NCBI GenBank assembly: GCA_964019165.1
Contig: OZ025276.1
Coordinates: forward strand, 4,091,840 to 4,155,839
DNA length: 64,000 nucleotides
DNA from: Mastigias papua
Lineage: Eukaryota > Cnidaria > Scyphozoa > Rhizostomeae > Mastigiidae
Direction of reading: 5' to 3'
How positions within the stretch are numbered: position 1 is the stretch's first letter; the number at the start of each line of letters is the position of its first letter. The translations under genes and the position numbers were made by a program. Below, in pieces: positions 23,106 to 34,152 of the stretch. The notes under the pieces are model-generated. The model was not told the DNA's origin. It saw only the letters and a program-made list of their open reading frames with translations, and searched no databases.

Positions 23106-24567
23106 CAGTGCTTTCCAGTGATGTAATAAGAAACTGAACATTGTAAAAGAATGAAAATGTGTCTGAGCATCTCAAGGAGTCAGTTGACGAAGTAAGAAAC
23201 ATTCATGGTGAAAAAGGCAATCAGATTATTAATATTGCTGTATCATATGATGGTACCTGGTCTAAGAGGGGCTTTACAGCAAACTTTGGAATTGGTTTTG
23301 TTACTTCTACAGACACTGGGAAAGTACTTGACTATTTTGTGATGTCAAAAATCTGCGAAATTTGTAAAGCTGGAGAGAAATTGAAAAAAGATGAAGAGAA
23401 GTATCAGGAATGGAAAAGAAATCATCTTGCTAGAGGTGAATGTCAAAATAAACTATGATGGAACCAGTTCATCAATGGAGAAGGTAGCTGCAAAAAGTCT
23501 CTGCGGAAGTTCTATACAACTTTACAAGTGCAGATGTAGCAAAATGATTTGTGATGGAGATAGCAAAGCACATATAGAAGTGTGGGATATGTATGGAGTT
23601 TGTTCTCTTTGTTAAAGGTATGAGGTCATGAACAAGAAGCAACCTGACTATCAGAAGTGGTTGAAGTCTGTATCATACAAAAATACATTGATAGTCATGC
23701 AAATGGTTCTGCTCCATGTACTCGTGTGGACAAAATGGATTGTATAGGTCATATGGAGAAGCAAATGGGAAAGACTCCTATTGCTCTCTCTAGTGAAGCA
23801 AAACTTGATGATGGGAAACCAGTTGGTGGTCAAAGTGGTATGCTGACAAGACCTGCAATAGATAGACTCCAGAAATAGTATGGAAATGCTATCAGAAGTA
23901 CAGTAGACCAAACAGCTACAACGAAAGATCAGCAAGACAAAGTCATCTCAAGAATGCAAACAGCAATAAAAACAAATACTGCCCAATGAATTCCTGGTGC
24001 GCCTACCAAAATACAAAGGAGTAGCTGGCAAGGCTTCATTTGAAGACAAACCTCATCACTTAGATCCAATATTTCTTGATTTTCTTTTGCCCCTTTTTGA
24101 CAGATTGAGTACACCTTCATTGCTCACAAGATGTTAGCCTGGATTTTCACAGAATGCAACTGAATCTTTGGATGCTCTTGTTGGGTATAGGTGTCCGAAA
24201 CATAGAAGCAGGGGCTTTGTTAATGTTCAAACTACAGGTGGTTCTGCATTGCTGCAGTTCAACATAGGTGCATCGGGAAGGCATTCTGTCATTGAGGGTT
24301 TGGGTACCACACATGGAAATATTTCAGAAGTGGTAGTGAAAGGAAAGATAGAAGGAGAATTCAAACAGCTGATACCCAAGCACAGAAGACATTTCAGGTG
24401 ACACGGCAGAAAATAAGAGAGGCAAAGCTTCGTGAAGAAGAGAGACTGAAATGGTCAGAGGGTATTACATATGAAGCTGGTGGTTTGACTGAAGACTTAC
24501 ACAGTAGACATGGAAGGAAGAGGGTAGCAATAGCAGCAAGGGCAGATGTTTCAAAAATGAGGAAGTA
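23106..24567 (+). pseudogene. Mutator-like transposase, 3' part
   Basis: Continues the gene broken at 18806. Blocks in order: SEHLKESVDEV (23162), the catalytic-domain start AVSYDGTWSKRGF (23239-23277) with VLDYFVMSKIC (23326-23358), GTSSSMEKVAAKSL (23461), the second Asp in CDGDSKAH (about 23550), a DCIGHMEKQMGK block (23737-23772), HLDPIFLDFLLPLFDRLS (24057-24110), NATESLDALVGYRCPKH (about 24150-24200) and LLQFNIGASGRHSVI (24251-24295). The frame changes several times (near 23455, 23614, 23876, 24130, 24401), so the gene is dead. Terminal repeats of the parent element were not identified. Confidence 0.78.
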
Positions 24568-25164
24568 AATTGAACTGTTTACCCATGCATTGTTTTTTGG
24601 TAGTACTTTCAGCTTTAAAGAAGTTTTTCTCAAAATGAATGTTTTCCTACCATATAACTGCCCCATTTGATTATTGAGCTAGGATGATCATACAGCCTTC
24701 AAACTTTGTACAGCTCAGTGTTATATTATAGACTATATAAATATGAGACAGATTCTTGAAAACAAACTTGGTTGTAGAGTTATGTCCCAAGGAAGGTTTC
24801 TTATATTTATCATGTGCTGCCATGGAAACCAAAGTTTATTTTTAGAAAATACTTCATAGTTGTATAACTACATGTTATTTTTACAAGTGAACTTGATTTC
24901 ATCAGTATCTGCCATGTTATAAGTACTATTTTTGATGGGGGCAGCAAAGTACCAACTTTGAACTTTCACTAATTGCTTGTTTTAGGCCCTCTCCCTCCCT
25001 TAAATAGGAAACACAAAAAGCAAAATTGAATTGGAAACAATAAGTCAATATCTTGCTACATTGGACAATATAACGTTTTTTAACATATTTCAGATCAATC
25101 TTGGCAAATACTCAACCAGCATTATACAGTAAAGAGCAGTTTTCAGTGTGTCACTTCTCAGAAT
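24568..25164. other. No gene seen
   Basis: AT-rich sequence between the Mutator remnant and the gypsy integrase fragment. Nothing coding recognised; it may include untranslated parts of either element. Confidence 0.5.
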
Positions 25165-25830
25165 ATAGTTTAATCCATCAATTCCACTATGGCCACAGGG
25201 CAACTCAGAAGTTGAGCGCTTCAATCAACCTCTGGGTAAAGCTATAAGAGCTGCTCACGCTGAAAATAAAAGGTGGAAGCAAGAGATTAAACAGTTTTTA
25301 TTAAAGTATAAATGCACACCACATACAACCACAAAAATTTCTCCTTCAGAATTGCTGTACAATAGAGCAATCAAATGAAAACTACCTTGTATACCTTAAA
25401 AACCAGTTTCCAAAAGACAGAGGAATGCAAAGAAATGATGCCCTTGTGAAAGAGAAAATGAAAGAATATGGAGATAAAAGGCAAAATGCAAAGCACTCAG
25501 ACATGTGTTAGGGATTCAGTCCTTCTGAAAGAATAAAAGATATCTAAAGTTTCAGCATCGTTTGAATCCATGCCATATACGGCAATAAATAGAAATTTTT
25601 CCAGAGTCACAGCTATCAGAGAAGGCAAACGAACGATTACCAGGAATGTGAGCTTCTTTACACTATACAAGGCAAAAGTAGAAAATGATTCTGATGATGA
25701 CAATGATCCTTTTCCTGACATTTGGGACAGCAAAGAGACACCAGTTTAGGCAAATAGAGAGCCACAATATCCTGTTAGGCTGCAAAGGATACCTCAAAGT
25801 TATGGCGATGTTGTGGCAACAGACTGATAT
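25165..25830 (+). pseudogene. Ty3/gypsy integrase C-terminal fragment
   Basis: Begins inside the integrase core with PQGNSEVERFNQPLGKAIRAA (catalytic Glu in the GNSEVERFN box, about 25190-25240). FLLKYKCTPHTTT and SPSELLYNRAIK follow, then a stop. After frameshifts come a GPY/F-like segment (FESMPYTAINRNFSRVTAI, about 25558-25615) and a terminal PQYPVRLQRIPQSYGD block (about 25765-25810). This order is the normal end of a Ty3/gypsy pol. It differs clearly from the family at 41865-49109, so at least two gypsy lineages are present. No LTRs seen. Confidence 0.72.
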
Positions 25831-26143
25831 CGAAATTCTTTGACATTTACACGCATTTGTTTATTTCAGGGATATTTTTATGAACATTGTTTTGGTCTGT
25901 TATTAAAAATAGGAGTGACGTAGTATTCTTGATTATTATCATTATTGTATTGTATATTTCAAACCAATGTTTTGATTGATAGATAAGCAGTGATCAAAGA
26001 TGGCGATAGTATCTTTTGTGGTGTCCTTTTCCAAATAGTAAAGACGCTGCTACTGTATTTATTTCAAATTCACCTCTGTTACATATTGCTGTCATCAACA
26101 TTTGGTCTGGACTTCAGCAATATCATTTTTTGCTTAGGCCCAA
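25831..26143. other. No gene seen
   Basis: AT-rich spacer after the gypsy integrase tail. May hold a decayed 3' LTR, but no partner was found. Confidence 0.4.
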
Positions 26144-26826
26144 AATGAATTCGACAGAGGAGCATGATATACTTTTTTGCAGGGAAATGTGGTGGAAGAG
26201 CCATTTACGCTTAGATTTGGTTCACAAGAATGGGGAAAGTGCTGGGATAAAATTACTCAGAATGTAAGTGCTTTCGGAACATCATCTTTTGTGTGGATGA
26301 GGGAGAGATACATAAAAGTAGAAAAAGCCTTCAAACATAAAAGACATGTAGAAATGAGTGCTAGTGGGATTTCACCAGAGTTAAATGAGCTGGATGCTGC
26401 CAAAGAGGAGACATTGGAGAGGAAAGAGAGTGAGGAAGAAAACCAAAAGACAACTCTAGAGTCAAGACATTACGTGTAGCATCAAAAAGAGACAGAAGAG
26501 CTTGTCAGGAAAAGGGCCATGGAGACCATGTCTCAAACTCAAGGTAGGAAGAGGAAAAGAAAGAGAAGAAGTACATAGTCAAGTGAGTACCTCACCTACT
26601 TTAAATAGATAGCAGCAATGAAAAAGAAAATGGAGGTTGATCATTTGGAATTTGAGAAAAGAAAGGTTGACATTGAAGAGAAAAGAGTTGAAATGGGTAT
26701 CCAGCTAAGACAAAGAGATTCTGAGTTGAGGGAGAGGGAACTAGAGCTGATAGAGAAGAGTGTATAAGGGAAAGAAGAAGAGCTGGTTGTGTTAAGGGCA
26801 AAACGTGAAGTGATGGAAAAAAATTA
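26144..26826 (+). pseudogene. Myb/SANT-like DNA-binding protein remnant
   Basis: Starts MNSTEEHDILFCREM (26144) and, after a frame change near 26190, continues EWGKCWDKITQNV, VWMRERY and SASGISPELNELDAAKEETLE (about 26360-26420). The domain has the three-tryptophan trihelix look (W in the first two helices, then VRERY). A charged coiled coil follows (26600-26826: KKKMEVDHLEFEKRKVDIEE and on), with stops at about 26478, 26578 and 26766. Proteins of this plan are abundant in cnidarian and sponge genomes and are usually linked to transposons as DNA-binding partners; I infer the same here but see no matching transposase nearby. Confidence 0.6.
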
Positions 26827-26929
26827 AATCAAAGTGAAGAACAAAACAAATATATCATTTACTTTTTAAGCCAAAATAAAACTAATTAGTTCCCTTCATC
26901 ATGCGTCTCTGTCAATGTTTCTCAGACAG

Positions 26930-29262
26930 ATTACTGCATGATGTCAAATGGAATGCACTGGACCTTTGTACTCTGTAAGTTCCTCTACTGATAGCTTCCT
27001 GGAAACGTTCATTTCATTCATCTTTGTCATTTGCTTATTATATGCTTGTGTTTGCTCAGGTTTTAACTGAAGCTTTTGTTCCAAGGACTTGAGACATTAA
27101 ATGAATACTCTGTGTTGTCAGGCATTAATTTGGGATCCTTTTTCCAAGGAAATGGAATCATCACTTGTTCTCAAACTTGTAAACAAGAGTCTTCAATAAT
27201 CTCCGCTTCTTCTCTTTCAGATTGACTTAGCTGTGGTGCCTTGCAATCACACAGCTTTGCATTAACTCCCATGGATTCCATTGTCCAAAAGTCAGTTAGA
27301 TCTACAACATGAAAGACGTTGTTAACCTCTTGTGTTCCACCTGGTTTTCCTCCAAACACTATCCATCCTAGTGGAGAAGTACTCCCCATCAACTTCCCAA
27401 GTTGTTTTGTCTCACCCAAATGCAGATGTGCATGATCAATGGAGATTAACAGATCTACATGCCCCTTTCCTCTTCTAAATTTCTGATTCTTTAACCCAAA
27501 TAGTTCTGACAGTCTTGATGTGTTTACAGCTTTTACATTATCACTTATTATTTGGATGCCAGTTACCTTTATTGAATGATACTTGTGTCCATCAACAGGC
27601 GATACTGCTACTGTATATCGTTGTGGTTTGATTGTTTCTTCTTCTCCACCAATCTTTGCAATCATACTGGATACACAATGTCCCTTTAGTCCCACAGCCT
27701 CTACAGTATCTCGGCAAAGCAAGGTACCTTGAGCTCCAGAATCTAGCAATACATTTGCTCTCTTGAAAATTCCATTTGAATGTGATATGTTTGCTGACAT
27801 CACTGGATGAATTGATTCTCTTTTATCTGCTGCCAATGTAACCCCAACTTGAACTGGTTTGGTTCTGTGTAGCATTTCATGATGAAAGCCAGAACAGCCT
27901 ATACCATTGTCATATTTTATGCTCTGTTTCCTTTAACTACAATTGGCAGCTTTGTGGTTTCTTCCAGCTACCTTTAAAAAGCTAGAGCAAACATGATTTT
28001 CTTTGACTTCTTTCACACAATCGTCTATGCTTAAAGCAGCAGACTTGGGACACTGTTCTGGCAAATGATTGGAATACAAACAGAGGCAACATTTATGTCG
28101 GGTGGGTATGCTGATATTGCCACTGTTCTTACCTTCAGCTCTGAAGTGACTGACTATGCAGCTATGAAGAGAGCTTGCCCTAATAGGTGCTGTAGCACAC
28201 ATGAGAGATTTCATTTCAATTGTCTTTAGACATTAAAGCCTTTAGCATAGGACAGCCCGTTTCTTTCTCAAGGTCTCTTGCCCACACTTTTCTATCATCA
28301 GTGCACATTTTGTGTTCTATGATTGGCAACATGTGACTATTTTCCATGTCCATAGGTATTCCAACTTCTTTCAGTGTATTATAACAGCATTTTACAAGAT
28401 GTACAAGGTCACAACAACGAGCATCTTCACCTTCATCCATTGATCAAAATTTAATGATATCTTGTGTAATGGTATCAGATACAAAACATGGGACTCCATA
28501 AATAGCATCTAAATACTCCCAAGCTGAGTCCTAACCAGATCCACTTCCTTTCATTAACTCCAATGGCTTGTTTCTTAAGCATGTACATAATAGAGTTATT
28601 GCATCTCTCTTAGTGTATCTAGCCTCTATTGTATGCTTGAAATCGGAGCAAAATATCACATAATCTCTTACATTACCTGAAAATGAGGGCAACTTTGGCT
28701 TTTCTACCTTGAAACCACACTTTTTGTCTGTTTCCTTCAGTCCACTGCTTGCTACTATCATGGTTGCACCTTCCTGTTGTTGAGAGTGTTCTCTGTCGTT
28801 CCTTTCTTGAGTACCAACAATCTCATCATTTGAGACATCAAGTGAAGCCTCCTGCATAATTTGAATTCCATCACTTTGCTGCTGCCCCTCTGCTGCAGCT
28901 TCTGCAGTGTCGATGTCCATGATTTCTGGGCTTTCTGCAAATTCATCATTTTCATCCTGTACATGATCCATAAACTTCTTTCCTATGAGTTCTGATTTCA
29001 TAAAAGTGTCATGGCATTCTGCCAGCCATTTTTCCTCATTCTTATATTCACCATCATCACTGATCAATGTTGTAAACTCCTCGTGGTTAGTTACAAGGCC
29101 ATCAAATGCTCATTGACACTTATGTAGCACTTCTTCCACTTCCTTTACCGTTCTTTCATTCTCAACTGAATTATCCAAAGCATTCAAGGCTCTAGTAAAC
29201 GCTGATTTAGCAGTACTTTGGCTGATTTTTGCTCATTTTTACTCTGTGGCTGCCGTCATTGT
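26930..29262 (-). pseudogene. BEL/Pao gag, protease and start of RT
   Basis: Read on the minus strand. Gag N-terminus from about 29262 with stops; an acidic linker with a Gln-rich patch (28960-28760); the DUF1759-like gag block EKPKLPSFSGNVRDYVIFCSD (about 28715-28655); further gag to 28216; zinc-knuckle-like Cys/His segments CCLCLYSNHLPEQC and the later HKAANC (28100-27935); then the DUF1758-type aspartic protease with LLDSGAQGTLL (about 27755-27722) and SPLGWIVFGG (about 27390-27350). The first RT residues (MIPFPWKKDPKLMPDN, about 27165-27118) follow. Similarity ends near 26930. Stops occur at about 28530, 28216, 27933 and 27170. Same strand as the BEL pol piece at 10985-13870. Confidence 0.78.
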
Positions 29263-29874
29263 CTTACTTAGCAAGTTCCAGTTCAACATACATAAAATTA
29301 AACGTATGTTTCTGAGACAGATTGAGATAAGACTAGTAAATCACATAATTATTATGTAAATTGCTTGAATGTTTCGATCTGAAATAAATGAAAAGTGGCC
29401 TAATAATAACAAGCAAGGTCCAAATTGTAGCGATAACTTACACATAAATTCAAGTCGAACAAAGTAAATCAACAAGACACTGATAACAAGCAATCTTTTA
29501 CTTTATGTAGTCTCTCTTTTAACAAAATCGATCATTTTTAACTTAATGTTCAGTTCTTCCAGTTTAGCATGGCCTTTCTCCTTTCACAATGCTGTGAAAA
29601 TATAAGTTGCGTAATAAAGCATTTGGCAGGAATAGTGATGTAACAGTCATATTTCTTGGACTACTATTGCCTTAAATTATATTTCATATTTTTCTGCTTC
29701 ATGAAGTTAGGTTTGGTAATAAAACAACTTCACAATCACCTTATTTTCAAATTTATATATCATTTTGTTATCAGTGATATGCCACATCTTCATAAAAGAC
29801 AAAAATATGCATGTCCCTTGTATGAATAAGAGAAATGCTTGGGAATTCTGATAGGTTTGAAAAAAGCTGTTTAA
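29263..29874. other. No gene seen
   Basis: AT-rich sequence. It could include the BEL 5' untranslated region or LTR on the minus strand, but no matching second LTR was found in the window. Confidence 0.45.
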
Positions 29875-30473
29875 TTAAAGAAGCACCATTGGACCAAAAT
29901 GGCTTAGAGAACATATCGGAATAGGATCACCATTACAGCAAGGATATGCAAAACGTTTCAGACAGATACTAAGGGCTTCAATAGACTCAACTACCACTCC
30001 ATTTCTACATTTGAATAATTCAGGGAAATGTAATGCACCAGCAAGTCTGAACATCCAGTTTATCAAAACAAAAGTCCACTTTGCATTCATCTTGTCGCAT
30101 TGCCTAAAAATTAAATCTTCCGTATGTTCAGTATGGGAGTCCAATTATGCAAGCTTCTTCCATGACCAGCACCATGAAGTACCAACAACTCGTCATTGTT
30201 CATTTCACCATCACAGTGCAACAGAGCAAGTAGGCCTTCAGCCATTTTTATGCGAGTTAAATTGTTGGCGCCTTTTCTGAGGTCTTGCTGTGGCTTGTAA
30301 AGTGTTTTCCTCCTGAACTGATAAGCCTCAGATTGAGTGGTACTTAGTCTCCCAGTGTAGCAGTGTGCCGTGTAGTGTTTCGGAAACTCTCTAATGTGTT
30401 TGCACAAGACAGGCTTGTCAAAAGAAGAGGGAAGAAAAGGAGACCAAGATTCTTCACAAGTACCTTGCCCCAC
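29875..30473 (-). pseudogene. Harbinger-like (HARBI1-type) transposase, N-terminal fragment
   Basis: Two frames on the minus strand. The upstream one has MAEGLLALLHCDGEMNNDE (about 30245-30190), with a frame change near 30115. Then comes MFRLAGALHFPELFKCRNGV and VESIEALSICLKRFAYPC (30055-29945), which is the characteristic block before the DDE_Tnp_4 catalytic domain in Harbinger transposases. The catalytic part is missing; similarity fades at 29875. No terminal repeats found. The MITE at 11406 uses a Harbinger-type TAA duplication, but nothing here shows the two belong together. Confidence 0.62.
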
Positions 30474-30528
30474 ATGTGTGCCACCTTATAGCAGTCTTTG
30501 AATTATAACAAAAACAAAAAACACCTTA

Positions 30529-30716
30529 TAGCAAGAACATGAGTGATGGTGACTTTGCAGATCACACCATCAAATTCTACAAGTTTGGCAAACAATCAAG
30601 AAAATGGTACAGAAGAATCCTCTTTCATATTCTTGAGCTATGTATTCACAATGCACTCATTGTTGAATCACATGAAAAGAAAACACAACAAGAGTTCCCT
30701 GAAGACCTTATTGATT
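30529..30716 (+). pseudogene. piggyBac-like transposase fragment, upstream half
   Basis: Reads DFADHTIKFYKFGKQSRKWY then RRILFHILELCIHNALIVES (30548-30673): the piggyBac block between the last catalytic Asp and the C-terminal Cys-rich domain (a VD-ADQ motif followed by KW-R-FFHLL and NA). It is interrupted exactly at 30716 by the foldback-like element and resumes at 31550. Nothing of the N-terminal catalytic part was found upstream. Confidence 0.65.
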
Positions 30717-31549
30717 GGGGCCAGGTTGCTTTTCCGACAGTTCGATATTCCGACAGTTGGATACTCCGACAGTTCGATATTCCGACAGTTCGATATTCCG
30801 ACAGTTCGATATTCCGACAGTTGGACAAAAAATGTTACTTTACCTTAAAATACCAAAAATCATGGAAAATTTCTTACAGTAGGATTAGAAAATATTTTCC
30901 TGCTACTGTCTATTAATTTGAAACAATATTTTTGGCTCAAGCTTCTTAGTTGTTTTTCCTTTCTTAGATAACTGAGCTAACTAGTTGTTGATTCTTCTCT
31001 CTTTTCTGTTTTGAGACAATATTCGCGACACTATTCGAATGATTAAAAAAATCCTTGAGAGAAAGATAATTTTTTTCTTGGTTTGTTCATTTTTGATATT
31101 GAATAAAGAGAGCTAAAGAAAAGCGGCTTTTGTCGTTTTTCAGTTAGTTAACATGGGTCAGAACACGTTTCCTTCATTTTCCGAGGGTCTGAAGGGTGTG
31201 GTCGCGAAAGCCCCGGGACCCAATGTTTTACTTTTATTTACCGTAGTTTTCATATCAACTAAAGAGTGCATTCAGGCATCGTTTGGTGCTTATTGCATGC
31301 GTTCCGCGATATATAATGTAACGTTATCACAGTAGTGAACTTATCACTATTTCTGACTATTCACAGAATTTTTGATATTAAATCCGTCCAAGACTAACTA
31401 ACCCGCACCATAAACTCTTATTTGAATTGTCCACGTATTAAGCAAACTTTCCACTCTGGTAAATGGGTTTCTAATAAAAGTGGGTTTGTCGTACTGTCGG
31501 AATATCGAACTGTCGGAATATCGAACTGTCGGAATATCGAACGGACCCC
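30717..31549. mobile_element. Foldback-like element built from inverted arrays of a 16-bp repeat
   Basis: 833 bp with GGGG / CCCC ends, flanked by an exact 8-bp duplication TATTGATT (30709-30716 and 31550-31557). Directly inside the left end lies an array of the unit TTCGATATTCCGACAG (about 30733-30825, about six units, some diverged). The right end carries about three units in the opposite orientation (about 31494-31541). The middle (30830-31490) is AT-rich and has no transposase. An array of short direct repeats forming the inverted termini is the Foldback plan; the 8-bp duplication suggests mobilisation by a hAT- or P-type transposase, which is inference. Confidence 0.85.
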
Positions 31550-31850
31550 TATTGATTCACTTGTTGGATGATACTGCTTAGAAAGAGGAGTGTGCGATGC
31601 CCAACTACAAAAAGTGATCATGAGCTGAGGTTCCAAAATGTTGAAACACCTCCCAGCATACTCCAGGAAAAGGAAGGACTGTGTACTGTGTAAAGAAAAT
31701 ATAAAATAGAGTAAAGGTGGAAAGATAGGTCGCATTGATCATTATGCTGCAGTATTTCATGTGTCCTACATAAAGTGTAACATTTGCAATGCACGTCTAT
31801 GTTTGACCAAAGACAGAAACCTTTTTGCTCTTTGGCATACAAGAGTGTAG
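31550..31850 (+). pseudogene. piggyBac-like transposase fragment, C-terminal zinc region
   Basis: After the foldback-like insert, one frame reads KMLKHLPAYSRKRKDCVLCKENI and then HYAAVFHVSYIKCNICNARLCL (31637-31805). The Cys pairs (C-LC, C-IC, LC) and the HLP-like lead-in match the Cys-rich RING/zinc-ribbon end of PGBD-type piggyBac transposases. Stops at about 31590 and 31710 show decay. Confidence 0.6.
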
Positions 31851-33615
31851 TATGTTATCAGAATGGCAGAATAGATTCTATACAAGCATCAGAACTGTCT
31901 TAGACATTGTACTTGTAAGTATATATGTGTATATATCAGGGATTTCAGTGGGGGGTGAGCGATAGCTCACGCACATGCAGGCACATGCCCATGGATACAT
32001 TTGGGAGCAAGTAATCATCCGCCCAGTAATACAAATGTCCCGTGTGGAGAGCGATACCAAGAACCCAACATTCATTATGATTTATTGGACTGACACATGC
32101 TTGTCATTTCTTAGTTGTTGGTAAGGCAGAGGTTGGGCAGTGCTTCTTCGTTTCCATTTGCTAACACTTTCTTCACTCGTTTTTCACTTTCCTGAACAGC
32201 ATTAAAACTCTCTGACAAATGCCTCGCTATGTCACACAGTACCCTCTATGACAATGTGATAGTATATGGAAATCGCTCTCTTGGAGTAAAGATGAGAGGG
32301 AAGAAATCATTTAGAGAGCTCTCAATATGTACCTCAAATCAAAAAGGCAAATGAAAATAAATAATCTTCCTGGCATCCAAACTTGGACAGACTTCGAAGC
32401 TCCGTTACCAGACAATTCATCAGAGTCAGACAGTGATATCGATGAAATTGAGGGACTTGGCCTTTCTGAAGCCAAGCTTGACCTGTAGTAGACAAGACAA
32501 TGTGGAATTTTGCTACTTCTGTTTGAAACATTTAACATGGGCTGATACCATTATTCTGATTAAGATCATTTATCATTTTGAAATAAGAGTCGTGTAACTC
32601 TCAGGCTACAGAAATTTAAACTCATCCTGATACCAACTCACAGCAGACTATTTTTAACACATGTGTTGTATAGCGTTGCTCCTCCACCTTACCAGATGAT
32701 GTCATGCACGCACTTAAAGATCTTTTGTCATCAAACATTGCACCATGATTGCACATAAAGATTAAGACGCAATCTATTGGACAATTTTATTGATCTTAAT
32801 TCATTATTGGTTGTTTCTATATTATTGCACCATCTTTTGTAGTGATTAGTATAAAGTAGCTTGGTTTTTAATGGAAGAAGTAGCAAAGAATTAGCTGAAG
32901 TAGACGACATTCATACCTGAAGATACTTGATGGGTTAAAGAGAAGAATTCGTAAGTGTTATACTCCTATTGCATATTGCCGATATTAGTGCTAGAGAACC
33001 CTCGCTCTCTTCCATGTTATAATTTAGGGGTAGGAATTTTGTAGCAAGTGAAGACAATTATACCCTAAATATAACACATGTTATGTTGGTCACACAGATA
33101 ATGGTTTACTGTAAGCAAAATAAACAAAATATACTAACATTATTTCTACTAAAAGGTAATGAATGGCAAAGCAACAGCATAAGTATACTATGAAACAATA
33201 CAAAAAAGAATGATTAATGCCAATAATAATCTACGTACAATCTGTGTCCCTGTAGCTTTTCGAAACATACGTTCGGGATTCATGCACAGCAGATCAGTTG
33301 TTTCTATCAGTGCCAGGTTCTGGTATCATTTGAAGTTGAAGGCCTCCAGGATATAGAGCGAACAAGATTGTAGGTCCATAACGGCAAACAAAAGTATCCA
33401 GACAAAATAAGTGAAGGATATCTTTACGATAGCTAACACTCTAGGTTTTGGCTTTCTTGTAGAAAAAGTAAAGGGACACACTGTTATGTTCAAGTTTTCA
33501 AACCACAACATCGCTATGTCCTGTTCTCATATAAGTGTCAGTCTCTCACCCCACTCTGTTCACAAGAGTTTTTGGCCACGCGCCTCAATTTCAGACGGTG
33601 AAATCCCTGTATGTG
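31851..33615. other. No recognisable gene (1.8 kb)
   Basis: AT-rich. A short plus-strand frame at about 32325-32488 ends in an acidic tail (DNSSESDSDIDEIEG) and could be a C-terminal scrap of an unknown element protein. Otherwise no coding block, repeat pair or RNA structure was recognised. Confidence 0.45.
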
Positions 33616-33623
33616 TATATATA

Positions 33624-33694
<71 letters not shown>
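33616..33694. repeat. (TA)n microsatellite
   Basis: About 79 bp of almost pure TA, abutting the first copy of the 241-bp unit. YIYIYI reading frames here are artefacts of the repeat. Confidence 0.97.
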
Positions 33695-33696
<2 letters not shown>

Positions 33697-34071
33697 CCCG
33701 GAAAGCAAGAGATCCGTGGTTCGATTCCCGGTGGTGGCAAGTTTTAATTTTCTCCTGATTTTTCTGAGAATAATAATGTTTCTGTCTGCACTGAAAAAGG
33801 AGAAATCCTGGTTACTCGCAAGCTACTGAGTTCATATGTAGAGCTGCTTGAAAAAGGCGAAAGCCGAAAGTAACCTAAAGGTGCTAAAATCAGGAGAGTT
33901 AAAACAAGCCACTGTGGTCTAGTGGTTAAGACGCTTGCCCGGAAAGCAAGAGATCCATGGTTCGATTCCCGGTGGTGGCAAGTTTTACTTTTCTCCTGAT
34001 TTTTCTGAGAATAATAATGTTTCTGTCTGCACTGAAAAAGGAGAAATCCTGGTTACTCGCAAGCTACTGAG

Positions 34072-34074
<3 letters not shown>
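33695..34074 (+). repeat. Tandem 241-bp unit with tRNA-like head (SINE- or retrozyme-like)
   Basis: The sequence starting TGCCCGGAAAGC at 33695 recurs at 33936, a 241-bp period, with few differences over the overlap. Copy 1 lacks its first 41 bp, where the TA tract begins; copy 2 is cut by the TA tract at 34075. Each unit has a tRNA-like head (complete at 33908-33980), then TCTCCTGATTTT, and near its end AAAATCAGGAGA, which are exact complements. Between these arms is GGCGAAAGCCGAAA (33857-33870). A tRNA-derived SINE dimer is the simplest reading; a hammerhead-type retrozyme is the alternative. Confidence 0.7.
33908..33980 (+). other. tRNA-like sequence (anticodon position GGA), probably the repeat's promoter head
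   Basis: 73 nt fit a cloverleaf: acceptor GCCACTG / TGGTGGC, D stem GTCT / AGAC, anticodon stem CTTGC / GCAAG with loop CCGGAAA, T loop TTCGATT. Box A-like TGGTCTAGTGG and box B GGTTCGATTCC are well kept. The T stem has two mismatches, and a GGA (Ser) anticodon lacks the long variable arm a true tRNA-Ser needs, so this is not called a functional tRNA gene. Confidence 0.6.

Positions 34075-34150
<76 letters not shown>
34075..34150. repeat. (TA)n microsatellite
   Basis: About 76 bp of TA between copy 2 of the 241-bp unit and the end of the first Penelope-like element. Confidence 0.97.

Positions 34151-34152
<2 letters not shown>

Noticed and set aside
30733..30825. CRISPR array made of 16-bp repeats
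   Set aside because: No spacers, the units are contiguous, and an inverted array lies at the other end of a duplicated-target insertion.
33908..33980. Functional tRNA-Ser(GGA) gene
   Set aside because: No long variable arm, two T-stem mismatches, and it is part of a tandem repeat that continues far past the CCA position.
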